Below are positions 9,588 through 19,347 of a stretch of DNA of 64,000 bases, one piece after another. The DNA is taken from assembly GCA_008501825.1 (NCBI GenBank), contig QQUA01000004.1, forward strand, positions 267,274 through 331,273, in the 5' to 3' direction. This stretch comes from Planctomycetota bacterium (GTDB lineage: Bacteria; Planctomycetota; UBA1135). Within the stretch, counting starts at the first letter, position 1; the number at the start of each line of letters is the position of its first letter. The notes beneath the pieces are model-generated. The model did no database searches and was not told the DNA's origin. It saw only the letters and a program-made list of their open reading frames with translations. The position numbers and the translations under genes were made by a program.

Positions 9588-10760
9588 TCAGGATCCGCTC
9601 TTTTCTTCGGCGGCTTTATGCCGCTCGTGGAAAGCAGCCAGCACCTTCTTTTCCTTGTCCGGGCGAATTCCAGTTCGATTGAAGGGACGATCGCCCCGCT
9701 CGTTTTTCGCCCACGCCAAAGTATCGCGGATGGTGTCGGCAATCGGGCGGAACTTCAAACCCTGCTCGATGGCCCGGCGATTGTTTACATAGGTATTGCC
9801 TTCTTCCGGCAACCACATCGGCATTTCCATCCACGGCCCCACTCCCTGCTCCTTCAGGAAGGCTTCATCCGCCCAGGTGAATTGAACCGGAGTGGAAGTC
9901 CCACACTTGCAACCGTGGAGAAACTCTTCCATGGAAAGTTCGCCGTCGAAACCGCAAGCGTTATAAAAACCGGTGACTTGGTTTTCGATGCAATGGACCA
10001 CCCATTCACCCAGATCACGAACGTCGATCGGCTGAACCAAGGCATTCGGGTCACCCGGTGCCAGCACTTCGCCGCCCCGGTCCACTCGTACCGGCCACCA
10101 AGTGAATCGATCGGAACGATCCATCGGACCGACGATTAAACCGGGCCGAATGTTGGCCACCCGGCCGGGCATGGTCTTTTCCGCGGCTTGTTCGCACAGG
10201 GCTTTCATCGCCCCATAGTGGGGAAAAGACTCTCGAATCAATTTGACCGAATCGATGACTTCCTGGGAGACCGTCAACAACTCGGCGTCTTCATCGATGG
10301 TTCCCTGAACGTTGCTGAAGTCTTTGTAAACCGAAATGGAGGAAATAAAGGTGTAGTGCTCGGCTACGTCGGCGAAGATCTTGGCTGTGGCTTCGACGTG
10401 ACCGGGAACGTAGCCGGATGTATCGACGATGGCGTCGAACTTTTCCCCCCGAAGGGCATCCAACTCGCCTTTGTCTCGATCGCCTTTGAATTTCTTCAAC
10501 TCGGGATAAAGCCCGGGATTGGATTTGCCGCGGTTAAACAGAGCGACTTCATGGCCCCGTCTCAATGCGGCATCCACCACCGCTGGCCCGAGGAAGACCG
10601 TTCCGCCCAAAACCAAAATCCGTTTGGCCTTGCCCGGGCGAGTGCCGCCGGCCCAGGCAGCTTTAGGAAGCAGCGGCGCCGCCATCCCGGCACCGAGAGC
10701 GGATCCGAGAAAGGAACGGCGGCTGGGACGCCCGGGATGCGGATTTGAGTGGGGATTCAT
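9588..10760 (-). CDS. Tat-exported NAD-dependent epimerase/dehydratase family protein
   Basis: The protein has 390 residues. It begins with a twin-arginine signal (PSRRSFLGSALGAG) with an Ala-rich end near residue 37. The mature part starts with a Rossmann motif (ILVLGGTVFLG) of the extended SDR/NAD-dependent epimerase family, with SSISVY and a later YG..K (HYGAMKALCE) that fits the catalytic YxxxK. Export of a nucleotide-cofactor enzyme is odd in general, but Tat-exported members occur in Planctomycetota. The substrate is unknown. The gene points away from the small-gene operon upstream of it only by a short gap (12 bp), so it may be its last member. Confidence 0.85.
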   Translation of the reverse strand: MNPHSNPHPGRPSRRSFLGSALGAGMAAPLLPKAAWAGGTRPGKAKRILVLGGTVFLGPAVVDAALRRGHEVALFNRGKSNPGLYPELKKFKGDRDKGELDALRGEKFDAIVDTSGYVPGHVEATAKIFADVAEHYTFISSISVYKDFSNVQGTIDEDAELLTVSQEVIDSVKLIRESFPHYGAMKALCEQAAEKTMPGRVANIRPGLIVGPMDRSDRFTWWPVRVDRGGEVLAPGDPNALVQPIDVRDLGEWVVHCIENQVTGFYNACGFDGELSMEEFLHGCKCGTSTPVQFTWADEAFLKEQGVGPWMEMPMWLPEEGNTYVNNRRAIEQGLKFRPIADTIRDTLAWAKNERGDRPFNRTGIRPDKEKKVLAAFHERHKAAEEKSGS

Positions 10761-10772
10761 GAAGGCAGTCCT

Positions 10773-11351
10773 TTAGGAACAAGTTGAGTCCAAACGGAGA
10801 CGCAGGACCGCACGGTCCCCTACCTCTTTGAGCTTTTCGAATCCAAGCTCCAGGAACAGGGAGAGTGGGCCATTCCAAAGATCCTCTTCGGCCAAGTCGG
10901 CGCTTTGTTTGGGAAATGCTTCCACGAAGGCAACGCCGCGCCGGCGCAAATCGGCCAGCACTCCCTTCAATAAAACACGAGCCAGTCCGCGACCGCGTTG
11001 CGCCGGAGGAATGAGGAAACATCCCAAAGCCCAACCGCCCGGCTCCTCCTGCAATTCGAATTGCCGCATCAACTTCGGCCAACTTCCCCGGGGCGCGACT
11101 TGGCACCAAGCCACCGGTTCGCCGTTCTCGATCCAGAAGTAGCCGTCGAAAATCCCTTCCGCGAACAAGGACTGCCGCAGGCTGCGGTTTTGATCCGCGC
11201 TCCGCTCGCCCCAACCGGTCCAATCCGGAACCCACCAGGCCACGCAATAACACCAGTCGGCGCAAGCCAATTGCTGATGAAAACGAAAGAAGAGCGCTTC
11301 GTGCTCGGCGCTCAAAGGCAACAAACCGTCCGGCAAAGACTGGGCTTTCAT
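10773..11351 (-). CDS. GNAT family N-acetyltransferase
   Basis: The protein has 192 residues from the ATG at 11351. A longer frame exists upstream but lies inside the preceding gene. The acetyl-CoA binding loop RGRGLARVLL (the Q/RxxGxG/A pattern) and the preceding strand ALGCFLIPPAQ support the GNAT fold. The substrate is unknown. The start overlaps the stop of the DUF123 gene by four bases, which indicates translational coupling. Confidence 0.8.
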   Translation of the reverse strand: MKAQSLPDGLLPLSAEHEALFFRFHQQLACADWCYCVAWWVPDWTGWGERSADQNRSLRQSLFAEGIFDGYFWIENGEPVAWCQVAPRGSWPKLMRQFELQEEPGGWALGCFLIPPAQRGRGLARVLLKGVLADLRRRGVAFVEAFPKQSADLAEEDLWNGPLSLFLELGFEKLKEVGDRAVLRLRLDSTCS

Positions 11352-11878
11352 CGTGGAATCCTGTGCAGTTTCAAGGCTCTTGAAACGCTTCCGACCTCGG
11401 ACAACAAGGCCCGCAATCGAGTCCGCATGCCGGCAAAGGACGGCTCCGCTTCGAAATAAAGAAAATGACTGGGACAAGCGCAATCCGACGCCCCGAAACC
11501 GGGAATCCAATGGCTACCGCCGAGGCGCAACCCGGCTTCCATCCATAGATGCTCGTGAACCGCCGGATCCTGGCACCACCAAGCTCCTGCCGGGATTTCC
11601 ACTCGCCGCAAAAAATCGACGTGCCAGTGACAGCGGTGGCCGCCGAGAAGGTGGCGTCCCAAACGGGCTCGCAACCCTCCGGGGCCGCGAGCGGAGCCGG
11701 CGTAGCCATACCAACCCGGCAGAAACTCCCGGGAACCCAGAGCGCCAACTTTCAGCTTCAGCCTTCGTTGCAGCGCAAAGTTCAACCAATAACTCCCTGG
11801 AGCAGGAGGAAGCCGCGCCACCGCTTCCTCGAAAATAGGACCCCCATGACTGGGTCGCCGAAGGCTTTTAGCCACCAT
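11348..11878 (-). CDS. GIY-YIG nuclease family protein (DUF123)
   Basis: The protein has 176 residues. The DUF123 pattern is clear: PGSYWLNF, GWYGYAGSARGPGGLRARL (GIY-YIG core with catalytic-type Tyr and Arg), HRCHWHVDFL, and GASDCACPSHFLYF. DUF123 proteins are predicted endonuclease-fold proteins of unknown function. It overlaps DUF4177 by 11 bases and the GNAT gene by 4 bases. Confidence 0.88.
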   Translation of the reverse strand: MVAKSLRRPSHGGPIFEEAVARLPPAPGSYWLNFALQRRLKLKVGALGSREFLPGWYGYAGSARGPGGLRARLGRHLLGGHRCHWHVDFLRRVEIPAGAWWCQDPAVHEHLWMEAGLRLGGSHWIPGFGASDCACPSHFLYFEAEPSFAGMRTRLRALLSEVGSVSRALKLHRIPR

Positions 11879-12077
11879 AGCGCGAGCGCTTGAACAGCAA
11901 AATTATGTGTCGGGTCGCCCCCTGGCCCTGATTGGTGTCGAAGGCGGCCACCAGCTCCCAACCGCGCTCCCCCATGCGATTCATGGAATCGTCCAATTCC
12001 TGTTGATTGACCTTGCCGCCCAGGAATCCACCTGGATCCAGGCGCAGGCTTTGGTACTCCCACTTTTGCTGACTCAT
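11868..12077 (-). CDS. DUF4177 domain protein
   Basis: The protein has 69 residues starting MSQQKWEYQSL. The KWEYQ start, GERGWELVAAF and a basic C-terminus after a hydrophobic strand (HIILLFKR) match DUF4177, a small family of unknown function. The start overlaps the stop of the upstream membrane-protein gene (ATGA), and its end overlaps the DUF123 gene. Confidence 0.82.
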   Translation of the reverse strand: MSQQKWEYQSLRLDPGGFLGGKVNQQELDDSMNRMGERGWELVAAFDTNQGQGATRHIILLFKRSRYGG

Positions 12078-12355
12078 GTTTTCCCCATGGTTTCGAAGGT
12101 CGGAGGTTGGCGACCGGCGTGCCGTCCCGCCCGCTTGCCGGCCCACTGGCCGAGGAAAAAGGCGGACACCAAAATCGGATAGCTAAACCACTGAAACCCC
12201 AAGCCGGAGAGCAGGCGCAGAGCGACCACCAAGGGAATCGGAGCGTGGATCGCCACCATCCAAAGGAAGCTGAATTTGCGTAGGCCGGCGCGCCACCACC
12301 CGAAAGGCAGGTTCACCAGGAACACGGCGAAGGCCACCAGCAGCAAGGTCTCCAT
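12074..12355 (-). CDS. Small integral membrane protein
   Basis: The protein has 93 residues from the ATG at 12355 (METLLLVAFAVFLVNLPFGW). Three hydrophobic segments (about 2-18, 28-50 and 55-75) and a basic C-terminal tail indicate a multi-pass membrane protein. No family is recognised. It is the first gene of a four-gene chain in which every junction overlaps. It diverges from the MerR regulator at 12468. Confidence 0.7.
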   Translation of the reverse strand: METLLLVAFAVFLVNLPFGWWRAGLRKFSFLWMVAIHAPIPLVVALRLLSGLGFQWFSYPILVSAFFLGQWAGKRAGRHAGRQPPTFETMGKT

Positions 12356-12467
12356 GGCCGCCCCAGGATAGCCGTCACCGGCGATCCGGCTGGAATCGTT
12401 CTCGAGCCTCGAGTCCAAGGCCTTGGCCACAGTTGACGCAAACTGGCAGAACAGCCAAAATGGCCGG

Positions 12468-12878
12468 ATGTCCGGCTCGGAATCGGCTTTCGACATTGCC
12501 GAATTGGCCCAGCGAGCCCAAGTCTCCAGTCGCACCATCCGCTACTACGGAGAGTTGGGTTTGCTTCCCCATTGCGGCCGCGGCCCCGGCGGCCGCCGGC
12601 TCTACGGCCAGGACGCCCTCGAGCGCTTGGGCTTCATCCAACGCTTGAAGGGTTTGGGACTCACCCTGGAAGAAATCGGCCAACTCAACCAGGCCTTTGC
12701 CCGCGGTCGAACCGAAGGCATGCTGGATGAGTTGGAAGCTCTCCTCCTGCATCATTTGGAAAGCGTTCACCTGCGCATCGAAGATCTTCGCCGGCTCCAC
12801 GAGCAGCTCGGCCAGTACTTGGATCACATCCGACGCCGTCGCAGCGCCAAAGCAGCCAAGGATCCCCTTTCGTCATGA
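12468..12878 (+). CDS. MerR family transcriptional regulator
   Basis: The protein has 136 residues from the ATG at 12468; a TTG at 12423 is also in frame. The MerR winged-helix reads [20 protein letters not shown] then LGLLP, followed by [21 protein letters not shown] and a C-terminal coiled coil (about 90-125). There is no effector-binding domain and no metal-binding Cys pattern, so it is of the short MerR type. Its stop overlaps the icmF start by four bases, so it probably regulates the mutase operon, as MerR-type LiuR does for branched-chain catabolism in other bacteria (inference). Confidence 0.88.
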   Translation: MSGSESAFDIAELAQRAQVSSRTIRYYGELGLLPHCGRGPGGRRLYGQDALERLGFIQRLKGLGLTLEEIGQLNQAFARGRTEGMLDELEALLLHHLESVHLRIEDLRRLHEQLGQYLDHIRRRRSAKAAKDPLSS

Positions 12879-15800
12879 CGCCTCCCACCAGCACCTCCGC
12901 CACCCAAAGCAGCGAGACTCAATTCCAGACCAAGAACAAGGTCCGGGTAGTCACCGCCGCTTCCCTGTTCGACGGACACGACGCCGCCATCAACGTCATG
13001 CGACGGCTGTTGCAAAGCCACGGCGCCGAGGTCATTCACCTTGGCCACAACTGTTCGGTGGAGAACATCGTCGAGGCGGCCATTCAAGAGGACGCCCAGG
13101 CCATTGCCGTGTCTTCCTATCAGGGTGGACATTTGGAATTCTTCCAATACATGGTGGATCTGTTGCGGGAAAAGGGCTGCGGCCACATTCGAGTTTTCGG
13201 CGGCGGCGGCGGCACCATCACCGAAGACGAAATCGCCACCCTCCACGCTGCCGGGGTCGAGCGGATCTATTCGGTCCAAGATGGCCGCACCATGGGCTTG
13301 GAGGGCATGATCCAAGATCTCTTGCAACGGGCCGATTTCAATACCGTGGAGGCCTTGTCGGAAATTCCCGAAGAACACTATGCCCGGCGGCCGGGAAAAG
13401 TGGCTCAAACCTTGAGCCTGATCGAGGATCGCCACCAACGCAGCGAAGAAGTCGAAGAGCTGCGCACCGCTTTGCAACAAAAACTGGCCAGCAAGCCGGC
13501 TCCGATTCTGGGCATTACCGGAACCGGCGGCTCCGGCAAGTCCTCGCTGGTGGACGAACTGATTCGTCGTTTTCTGGACCGCTTTCCCGATCGCAGCGTG
13601 GCCATTTTGGCGGTCGATCCCAGCCGACGCCGGACCGGTGGTGCCCTGTTGGGAGATCGGATTCGCATGAATGCGGTCCACGGCCCCCGGGTGTACATGC
13701 GTTCCATGGCCACCCGCCGCGCCCATTTGGCGGTGGCTCAATCGGTTCGCGATGAACTGTTGGCTTTGCAGGCGGCCGGTTTCGATTTGGTGATTTTGGA
13801 AACTGCCGGCATCGGCCAAAGCGATAGCGAAGTGGTCGATCTTTGCCATTTGTCTCTTTACGTCATGACTCCGGAATACGGTGCGCCCAGCCAACTCGAG
13901 AAAATCGACATGCTGGACTTCGCCGACTTCGTGGCGATCAACAAAGCCGACAAACGCGGTGCCAAAGATTCGCTCCGGGACGTTCGCAAACAAGTGATGC
14001 GCAACCGGGAGCGTTTCCACGACGATCCGGAAACCATGCCGGTGTATTTGACCGCCGCCAGCCGCTTTGCCGACGACGGCGTCGAAGCTTTGTTTCAGGG
14101 CCTTTGTCGCCGGCTGGGAGAAGTCGACGGCCGCCAGTGGGACAGCGGTCCGGCACCGCAGAAACACAAAGAAATCGCCACGGTGGTGCCTCCCGACCGG
14201 GAGCGGTATCTGGCTGAAATCGCCTCCACCTGCCGGAGTTATCGGAGCAAGGTGGAATCCCAAGCTGAACTGGCCTCCCGGGCCGACGGTCTTTACCGCA
14301 CCTTGATCGAGTTCGAAGACTCGGTTCCGGCGATTGGCGAAGACTATCCGCAGCAGGATTTGCTGGATCCCTCCACCGATCCGGTGGTTCGGGTATTGCG
14401 CCAGCGGTATCACGAAGTCCTGTCCGAAATGCAGCCCAAGATGCGCGAGGCTTTAGCTGGATTTTCCGCCTTGCAGCAAAAGTACCGGGATCCTCAATTC
14501 CGTTATCAAGTGCGGAATCGGGAAATCGAAGTCCCCAACTTCGTCACCAGCCTTTCTGGAACCCAAATCCCGAAGGTATGCCTGCCGGCGACCGCAGATT
14601 GGGGCGACATCGTGCGCTGGTTGGGTACCGAAAACGTGCCCGGAGCTTTTCCCTTTGCCGCCGGGGTGTTTCCTTTTAAGCGGACCGCCGAAGATCCGAC
14701 CCGCATGTTTGCCGGCGAAGGGACGCCGGAACGGACCAACCGGCGCTTTCACTTCGTCAGCCGGGGACAACCGGCGGTGCGGCTTTCCACCGCCTTTGAT
14801 TCCGTCACCCTCTACGGCGAAGACCCCGCTCGGCGCCCGGACATCTACGGCAAAATCGGCAATTCCGGCGTCAGCGTTTGCACCTTGGACGATGCCAAAC
14901 GGCTCTATTCCGGCTTCGATTTGAGCTCGCCGAAAACTTCGGTTTCGATGACCATCAACGGGCCGGCCCCCATGATGCTGGCCATGTTCTTGAACACGGC
15001 GATCGATCAAGCGGTGGAACGGCGGCTGAAAGAAAGCGACCGCTGGCCTCAAGCTCAAGCCAAGATTCGGGAACTCTGCGGCGGTGAGGTGCCGGAATAT
15101 CGAGGCCAATTGCCCGACAATCATGACGGCAGTGGACTCGGTCTGCTTGGAGTCAGCGGCGATCAGTTGCTTCCGGCGGAAGAATACGCGCAAATCAAAG
15201 CGGAAGTCTTGCAGCAGGTTCGAGGCACGGTTCAAGCCGACATTCTGAAAGAGGACCAAGCGCAAAACACTTGCATCTTCTCCACCGAATTCGCCTTGAA
15301 GGTCATGGGCGACATTCAAGAATACTTCGTTGGGGAATCGGTTCGAAACTTCTACAGCGTTTCCATCAGCGGCTATCACATCGCCGAAGCCGGCGCCAAT
15401 CCGATTACCCAGCTTGCCCTGACTTTGGCCAACGGGTTCACCTACGTCGAGTATTACCGCTCCCGCGGCATGGACGTGGATGCTTTCGCGCCCAATCTTT
15501 CCTACTTTTTCAGCAACGGTTTGGATGCCGAATACTCGGTCATCGGCCGCGTCGCCCGGCGAATTTGGTCGGTAGCCATGCGCGATCTTTACGGAGCCGG
15601 AGATCGTTCCCAAAAACTCAAGTATCACATTCAAACTTCCGGCCGCTCGCTGCACGCCCAGGAAGTGGACTTCAACGACATCCGCACCACCCTTCAGGCA
15701 CTGTACGCCATATACGACAACTGCCAGAGCTTGCACACCAACGCCTACGACGAGGCCATCACCACCCCCACCGAGGAATCGGTTCGCCGAGCTCTCGCCA

Positions 15801-16324
15801 TCCAGATGATCATCAATCGTGAATTGGGCGAGGCCAAGAACGAGAATCCTTTGCAAGGATCCTTCTTCATCGAGGAACTAACCGACTTGGTGGAGGAAGC
15901 GGTGTTGCAAGAGTTCGAACGCATCAGCGAACGAGGAGGCGTTCTTGGAGCCATGGAGCGGATGTACCAGCGCGGCAAGATCCAAGAAGAGAGCCTCTAT
16001 TACGAGAAATTGAAGCACAGCGGCGAACTTCCCATCGTCGGCGTCAACACCTTCTTGAACCCGGGCAAGCAGGGACAAGCCGACGTGGTTCCGGAATTGA
16101 TTCGGTCTTCCGAAACCGAAAAGGAAGATCAAGTCCAGCAGATTCAAGACTTCCAAAAACGGCACCGAGCCGAAAGCGAAGCCGCTCTGATGAAACTTCG
16201 CCGGGTGGCTTTGGAAGGAGAAAATATCTTCGCCGAGCTGATGGAAACGGTGAAGCGTTGCTCCCTCGGCCAAATCAGCCATGCGCTTTACGAAGTCGGA
16301 GGCCAATACCGCCGCAATATGTAA
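12875..16324 (+). CDS. icmF: Fused isobutyryl-CoA mutase (IcmF)
   Basis: The protein has 1149 residues in the IcmF order. The B12-binding domain is at about 20-155 ([14 protein letters not shown], the DxHxxG-like base-off cobalamin motif, and VFGGGGGTI). A MeaB-like G-protein chaperone with a P-loop GTGGSGKSS lies near 215 and ETAGIGQSD near 310. The mutase barrel runs from about 565 to the C-terminus. The mutase part has AFDSVTLYG near 640 and [12 protein letters not shown] near 920; the Phe and Gln here fit isobutyryl/butyryl-CoA rather than methylmalonyl-CoA specificity. It would interconvert isobutyryl-CoA and n-butyryl-CoA in the cytosol using adenosylcobalamin. It is coupled to the MerR gene. 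A GC-rich hairpin follows at 16329. Confidence 0.94.
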   Translation: MTPPTSTSATQSSETQFQTKNKVRVVTAASLFDGHDAAINVMRRLLQSHGAEVIHLGHNCSVENIVEAAIQEDAQAIAVSSYQGGHLEFFQYMVDLLREKGCGHIRVFGGGGGTITEDEIATLHAAGVERIYSVQDGRTMGLEGMIQDLLQRADFNTVEALSEIPEEHYARRPGKVAQTLSLIEDRHQRSEEVEELRTALQQKLASKPAPILGITGTGGSGKSSLVDELIRRFLDRFPDRSVAILAVDPSRRRTGGALLGDRIRMNAVHGPRVYMRSMATRRAHLAVAQSVRDELLALQAAGFDLVILETAGIGQSDSEVVDLCHLSLYVMTPEYGAPSQLEKIDMLDFADFVAINKADKRGAKDSLRDVRKQVMRNRERFHDDPETMPVYLTAASRFADDGVEALFQGLCRRLGEVDGRQWDSGPAPQKHKEIATVVPPDRERYLAEIASTCRSYRSKVESQAELASRADGLYRTLIEFEDSVPAIGEDYPQQDLLDPSTDPVVRVLRQRYHEVLSEMQPKMREALAGFSALQQKYRDPQFRYQVRNREIEVPNFVTSLSGTQIPKVCLPATADWGDIVRWLGTENVPGAFPFAAGVFPFKRTAEDPTRMFAGEGTPERTNRRFHFVSRGQPAVRLSTAFDSVTLYGEDPARRPDIYGKIGNSGVSVCTLDDAKRLYSGFDLSSPKTSVSMTINGPAPMMLAMFLNTAIDQAVERRLKESDRWPQAQAKIRELCGGEVPEYRGQLPDNHDGSGLGLLGVSGDQLLPAEEYAQIKAEVLQQVRGTVQADILKEDQAQNTCIFSTEFALKVMGDIQEYFVGESVRNFYSVSISGYHIAEAGANPITQLALTLANGFTYVEYYRSRGMDVDAFAPNLSYFFSNGLDAEYSVIGRVARRIWSVAMRDLYGAGDRSQKLKYHIQTSGRSLHAQEVDFNDIRTTLQALYAIYDNCQSLHTNAYDEAITTPTEESVRRALAIQMIINRELGEAKNENPLQGSFFIEELTDLVEEAVLQEFERISERGGVLGAMERMYQRGKIQEESLYYEKLKHSGELPIVGVNTFLNPGKQGQADVVPELIRSSETEKEDQVQQIQDFQKRHRAESEAALMKLRRVALEGENIFAELMETVKRCSLGQISHALYEVGGQYRRNM

Positions 16325-16328
16325 AGTC

Positions 16329-16354
16329 GCCCGAGCCGGAAACCCGGCCCGGGC
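16329..16354 (+). terminator. GC-rich hairpin after icmF
   Basis: GCCCGAGCCGG pairs across an AAA loop with the following CCGGCCCGGGC, with one mismatch. It has no U-tract, so termination is uncertain. Confidence 0.4.
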
Positions 16355-16426
16355 TGTGGACTGAGAACCTGAGGCGCCCTTGGGGCCGATTCGAGCCCCA
16401 AGCCTGCCTTAGGGTTTGGGCGGCCC

Positions 16427-16855
16427 TTAAGGTTTGGGAGGTAGGTGCGAAGCGGAAAGGTAGGCCCCCAAAGCGATCACGATCAAGGCCAGCAGCAGAT
16501 TGATCCGCATCAAGGTCCAAGGCTTGGCCTGCAAGGAGGCCAGGGGCGGATAGGGCAAGCTGAGGGCCAGGCTGATCGCAATCACCACCAAGGCCAGCAA
16601 GATCTTGGCCACCAACAGGCCGGCGTGTTCGCCGTGCATCACCCCGGTGCTGAACAACAGGTGCGCGCCGCTGGCCACCAGCAGGACCAAACCGATCCAG
16701 ATGATGTTTCGGAAACCGCGGCGCAGCCCTTTCAAAGCTTCTTCCGACCCGCCGCCTTTCTTGGACCAAGGCAAGGCCACTACCGCCAAGAAGTGAACAC
16801 CTCCGACCACGGTGATGACCGCCAGGAGGTGAAAAAAGAGCATGATCGCGTTCAT
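16427..16855 (-). CDS. Four-helix membrane protein, CopD-like
   Basis: The protein has 142 residues with four transmembrane segments at roughly 3-25, 50-70, 80-102 and 115-135. Histidines at the membrane edges (FFHLLAV, GGVHFLA, GAHLLF) resemble CopD/haem-oxidase-like small membrane proteins. A redox or copper-related role is possible but not shown. It precedes the toroid/discoidin gene's 3' end by 14 bp on the same strand, with its start lying downstream of that gene's stop, so co-transcription is likely. Confidence 0.6.
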   Translation of the reverse strand: MNAIMLFFHLLAVITVVGGVHFLAVVALPWSKKGGGSEEALKGLRRGFRNIIWIGLVLLVASGAHLLFSTGVMHGEHAGLLVAKILLALVVIAISLALSLPYPPLASLQAKPWTLMRINLLLALIVIALGAYLSASHLPPKP

Positions 16856-16869
16856 GAGGATTCCGGAGC

Positions 16870-19281
16870 TTACTTGACTCGTTGAAGTTCGATTTCGCTG
16901 AAGCCGACCGCGTCTCGACCTAAGGTTCTATTTCTAGAATCCAAAACCACCACCTTCAACAAGCGAATGCCTTTGGCTTTTTCCAGGCGAACCTCAGTTT
17001 TTCGATGAGGGTCGGGGTCCACGTCAAAATCGCCGATCTTTTCCCGATTGATCCACAACTGAAATTTGGCCGGCTGCGGGTCGTGCTGCCGGTTCAACAT
17101 AGGATAAGCATGACTCAGCAATATCCGGTTGGCCCGAACCGGCTTACGGAAGTTCAATTGCAGCCACGGTTGGCGATCGTCCACCGCCGAATGCCAGCGG
17201 GTGCTGAAGCGGCCGTCGGCGATGCGGGCCGGCGCTTGGTGGTCGCCGTGAAAGCTGGAAGCGGACGCCTTCCAAATCCCGGCTTGGATGAGGTTGCGCT
17301 GCGCATCTTCGCCATAAGCCAAACGCTCCGGCTCCAAAACCTGCTCCACCTGAACCCGTAGAGGGGGCGATTCCACCACCCGCAGGCCGGAGGCGCCGGC
17401 ATCCGGCGGCGGAAGGAAATGGAGCCTGGCAATGACCCGCCAAGTCCCCGGCCGGCGGAAGCGGTGCTGAACCGCAAGGCGATCGTCCTTCGACCAGGGT
17501 TCATCCGGATTCCGCACTTGACTCACCAAAAGCTCCGGAGCTCCCTGGCGGTTTTCGAACCAAGCCAAATACTCCAAGCGCGCCAGGTGGACTCCGCCCC
17601 CTTCTTCTTCCGGCCAAGCCATGCTTTGGATCACGGAAGGAGCCAATCCAGCGATCCACAGCACCATCGGCGTATCGCCGTCGGCGCGCAACCGAATGTT
17701 CGCTCCCTCTTCCCCGGCCAGGGTGTAATGCTTTTTCGGTGGAGCCTTGATTTCCCCGGTGGAAGCAGCGGTAGCCCGCTTCAGGAACAGGAGAGCCAAC
17801 AAGGTTTCCTGATCCCAAGTACCGAGGTCCCAAGAACCGACCGGCTTTTGTTGCGAAAGCAGATATTCGGCACCGTCGGCATACCAGCGCCGGCCGCCCA
17901 CGATCGGAGCCTGCATCAAGCTTCCGATCCGTTCGATGCCGTAAAGGAAATAGAAATGATGACCACCGGAACCGGGATTGGAAGTCCAACTCATGTTTTC
18001 TTCCACCCATCGCAACCCACTTTCGATGGCCGCCTGCACCGGCCCGCGAAGATCTTTGGGCATGGCGGAGCCCAGACTTTGTTGCGCCAGCAAACAAATG
18101 CCGACCCCGGCGGTGGTCATGGATCCAGTCGCCCCTTGACCGATCCGATAACTGAAACCAACAGCCGCCTTTTCTCCGGTCAATCCTTTGCCTTTCGGTG
18201 GCAACACCCGGCATAAAAGGCTGCCCCGAACCAGAGAAACCCAATTGCGGAACGGCACTTTCAAACCGACTTGTTCGGCCGAATGAAAAGCCAGGGCGGC
18301 AAACACGGTGTTGGAAAGGTCCAATTCCAAAGAACCGTGATCGGGATGGCGAGGGTATCCGTACAAACCCTTACGATCTTGGATCTCCAACAGGTTCTTT
18401 AAAGCTTCCTGCAACCATTCCTTTTCCCCGTCGCCCAAGGCGGACAAAGCCAGGACCAAGCAGGCGGCGGAATAGGTGTAGGGCGGTAACGGTTGCCGGC
18501 GCAGCCATCGGAGAGCCATCTCTACCGCCGGGTGTTCCCGGGAAAGGCCACATTTCAACAAGGTATACAGGACGAAAGCGGTATAGCCGGAGTCATACAC
18601 TTCATAGGGAGCCCAGGAACCGTCCAGCAATTGTTCCCGCAACATAAAATCCAAACCGCGATCGATGGCTTTTTGAATGGGAACCGGATCTACCGGTTTC
18701 CAGGCCTGCATCTGAAAAGACCATTGACCTCCTTCATTGACCACTTTGACCAAAAGGTGATTGACCCCTTTCACCGCCGGCAAAACCAAGCTGTGGTCCT
18801 TCAAGTTCAAGGCCCGAGCAGCGCTTTTTCTCAACTGCAACTTTCCGTTCCACCACAATTCCACTGCATCATCGCTGCCTAAATAAAAAGTCAGCGAAGT
18901 CTCCTGCTTGCTGTGAAACTGGCGGTAGAGATAGACCGCCGCTTGGTTGATCCACGCCGGGTCCTCGGGCGGTCCGGTCAAATGATCTTGGAAATTGATC
19001 CGGCCGACGTCCAAGGCGACCGAGTTGGCCATCCCTCCGGCCAAGTCCCGCCACTGGATTTTGGCTTTGCCTTTGCCCTGGTGGTCGGCTTCGAAGTCGG
19101 GCCCTCCCGCCCGTCCGGCCAATAAATAGCGCAATTCCTTTTCTGGAGAATGGGGCAACTCCACCTGCTTGGCTCCAGGCGGGTGGTGAAAAGGCCCGAG
19201 GACCTTCCAAGGGCTCCATTCCTGGGCGCATAGGGAGGATGTCAAGACGGCGGGAATGAACGCGCAAAGGACGGATTTCAT
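16870..19281 (-). CDS. Secreted protein with prenyltransferase-like toroid and discoidin-like domain
   Basis: The protein has 803 residues. The first 19 residues form a signal peptide ending SLCAQ. Residues 20-210 form a beta-rich region. Residues 210-520 contain helical repeats of the squalene-cyclase/prenyltransferase toroid type (LREQLLDGSWAPYEVYDSGY, GLYGYPRHPDHGS, LLSQQKPVGSWDLGTWDQE). Residues 665-800 resemble an F5/8 type C (discoidin) domain (ARIADGRFSTRWHSAVDD, WLQLNFRKP). No catalytic acid cluster typical of cyclases was recognised, so a binding or structural role is as likely as an enzymatic one. The sirtuin gene lies 66 bp upstream on the same strand. Confidence 0.75.
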   Translation of the reverse strand: MKSVLCAFIPAVLTSSLCAQEWSPWKVLGPFHHPPGAKQVELPHSPEKELRYLLAGRAGGPDFEADHQGKGKAKIQWRDLAGGMANSVALDVGRINFQDHLTGPPEDPAWINQAAVYLYRQFHSKQETSLTFYLGSDDAVELWWNGKLQLRKSAARALNLKDHSLVLPAVKGVNHLLVKVVNEGGQWSFQMQAWKPVDPVPIQKAIDRGLDFMLREQLLDGSWAPYEVYDSGYTAFVLYTLLKCGLSREHPAVEMALRWLRRQPLPPYTYSAACLVLALSALGDGEKEWLQEALKNLLEIQDRKGLYGYPRHPDHGSLELDLSNTVFAALAFHSAEQVGLKVPFRNWVSLVRGSLLCRVLPPKGKGLTGEKAAVGFSYRIGQGATGSMTTAGVGICLLAQQSLGSAMPKDLRGPVQAAIESGLRWVEENMSWTSNPGSGGHHFYFLYGIERIGSLMQAPIVGGRRWYADGAEYLLSQQKPVGSWDLGTWDQETLLALLFLKRATAASTGEIKAPPKKHYTLAGEEGANIRLRADGDTPMVLWIAGLAPSVIQSMAWPEEEGGGVHLARLEYLAWFENRQGAPELLVSQVRNPDEPWSKDDRLAVQHRFRRPGTWRVIARLHFLPPPDAGASGLRVVESPPLRVQVEQVLEPERLAYGEDAQRNLIQAGIWKASASSFHGDHQAPARIADGRFSTRWHSAVDDRQPWLQLNFRKPVRANRILLSHAYPMLNRQHDPQPAKFQLWINREKIGDFDVDPDPHRKTEVRLEKAKGIRLLKVVVLDSRNRTLGRDAVGFSEIELQRVK

Positions 19282-19347
19282 GGCGTTAAGTCGGTTCGAT
19301 TCCGATCCTAACGGCGAATCCGCCGTTGCAAAGGGGGAAGCCGCGAA

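Noticed and set aside
12824..15856. Long minus-strand open frames opposite icmF
   Set aside because: IcmF is unambiguous on the plus strand; these are shadows of its GC-rich codons.
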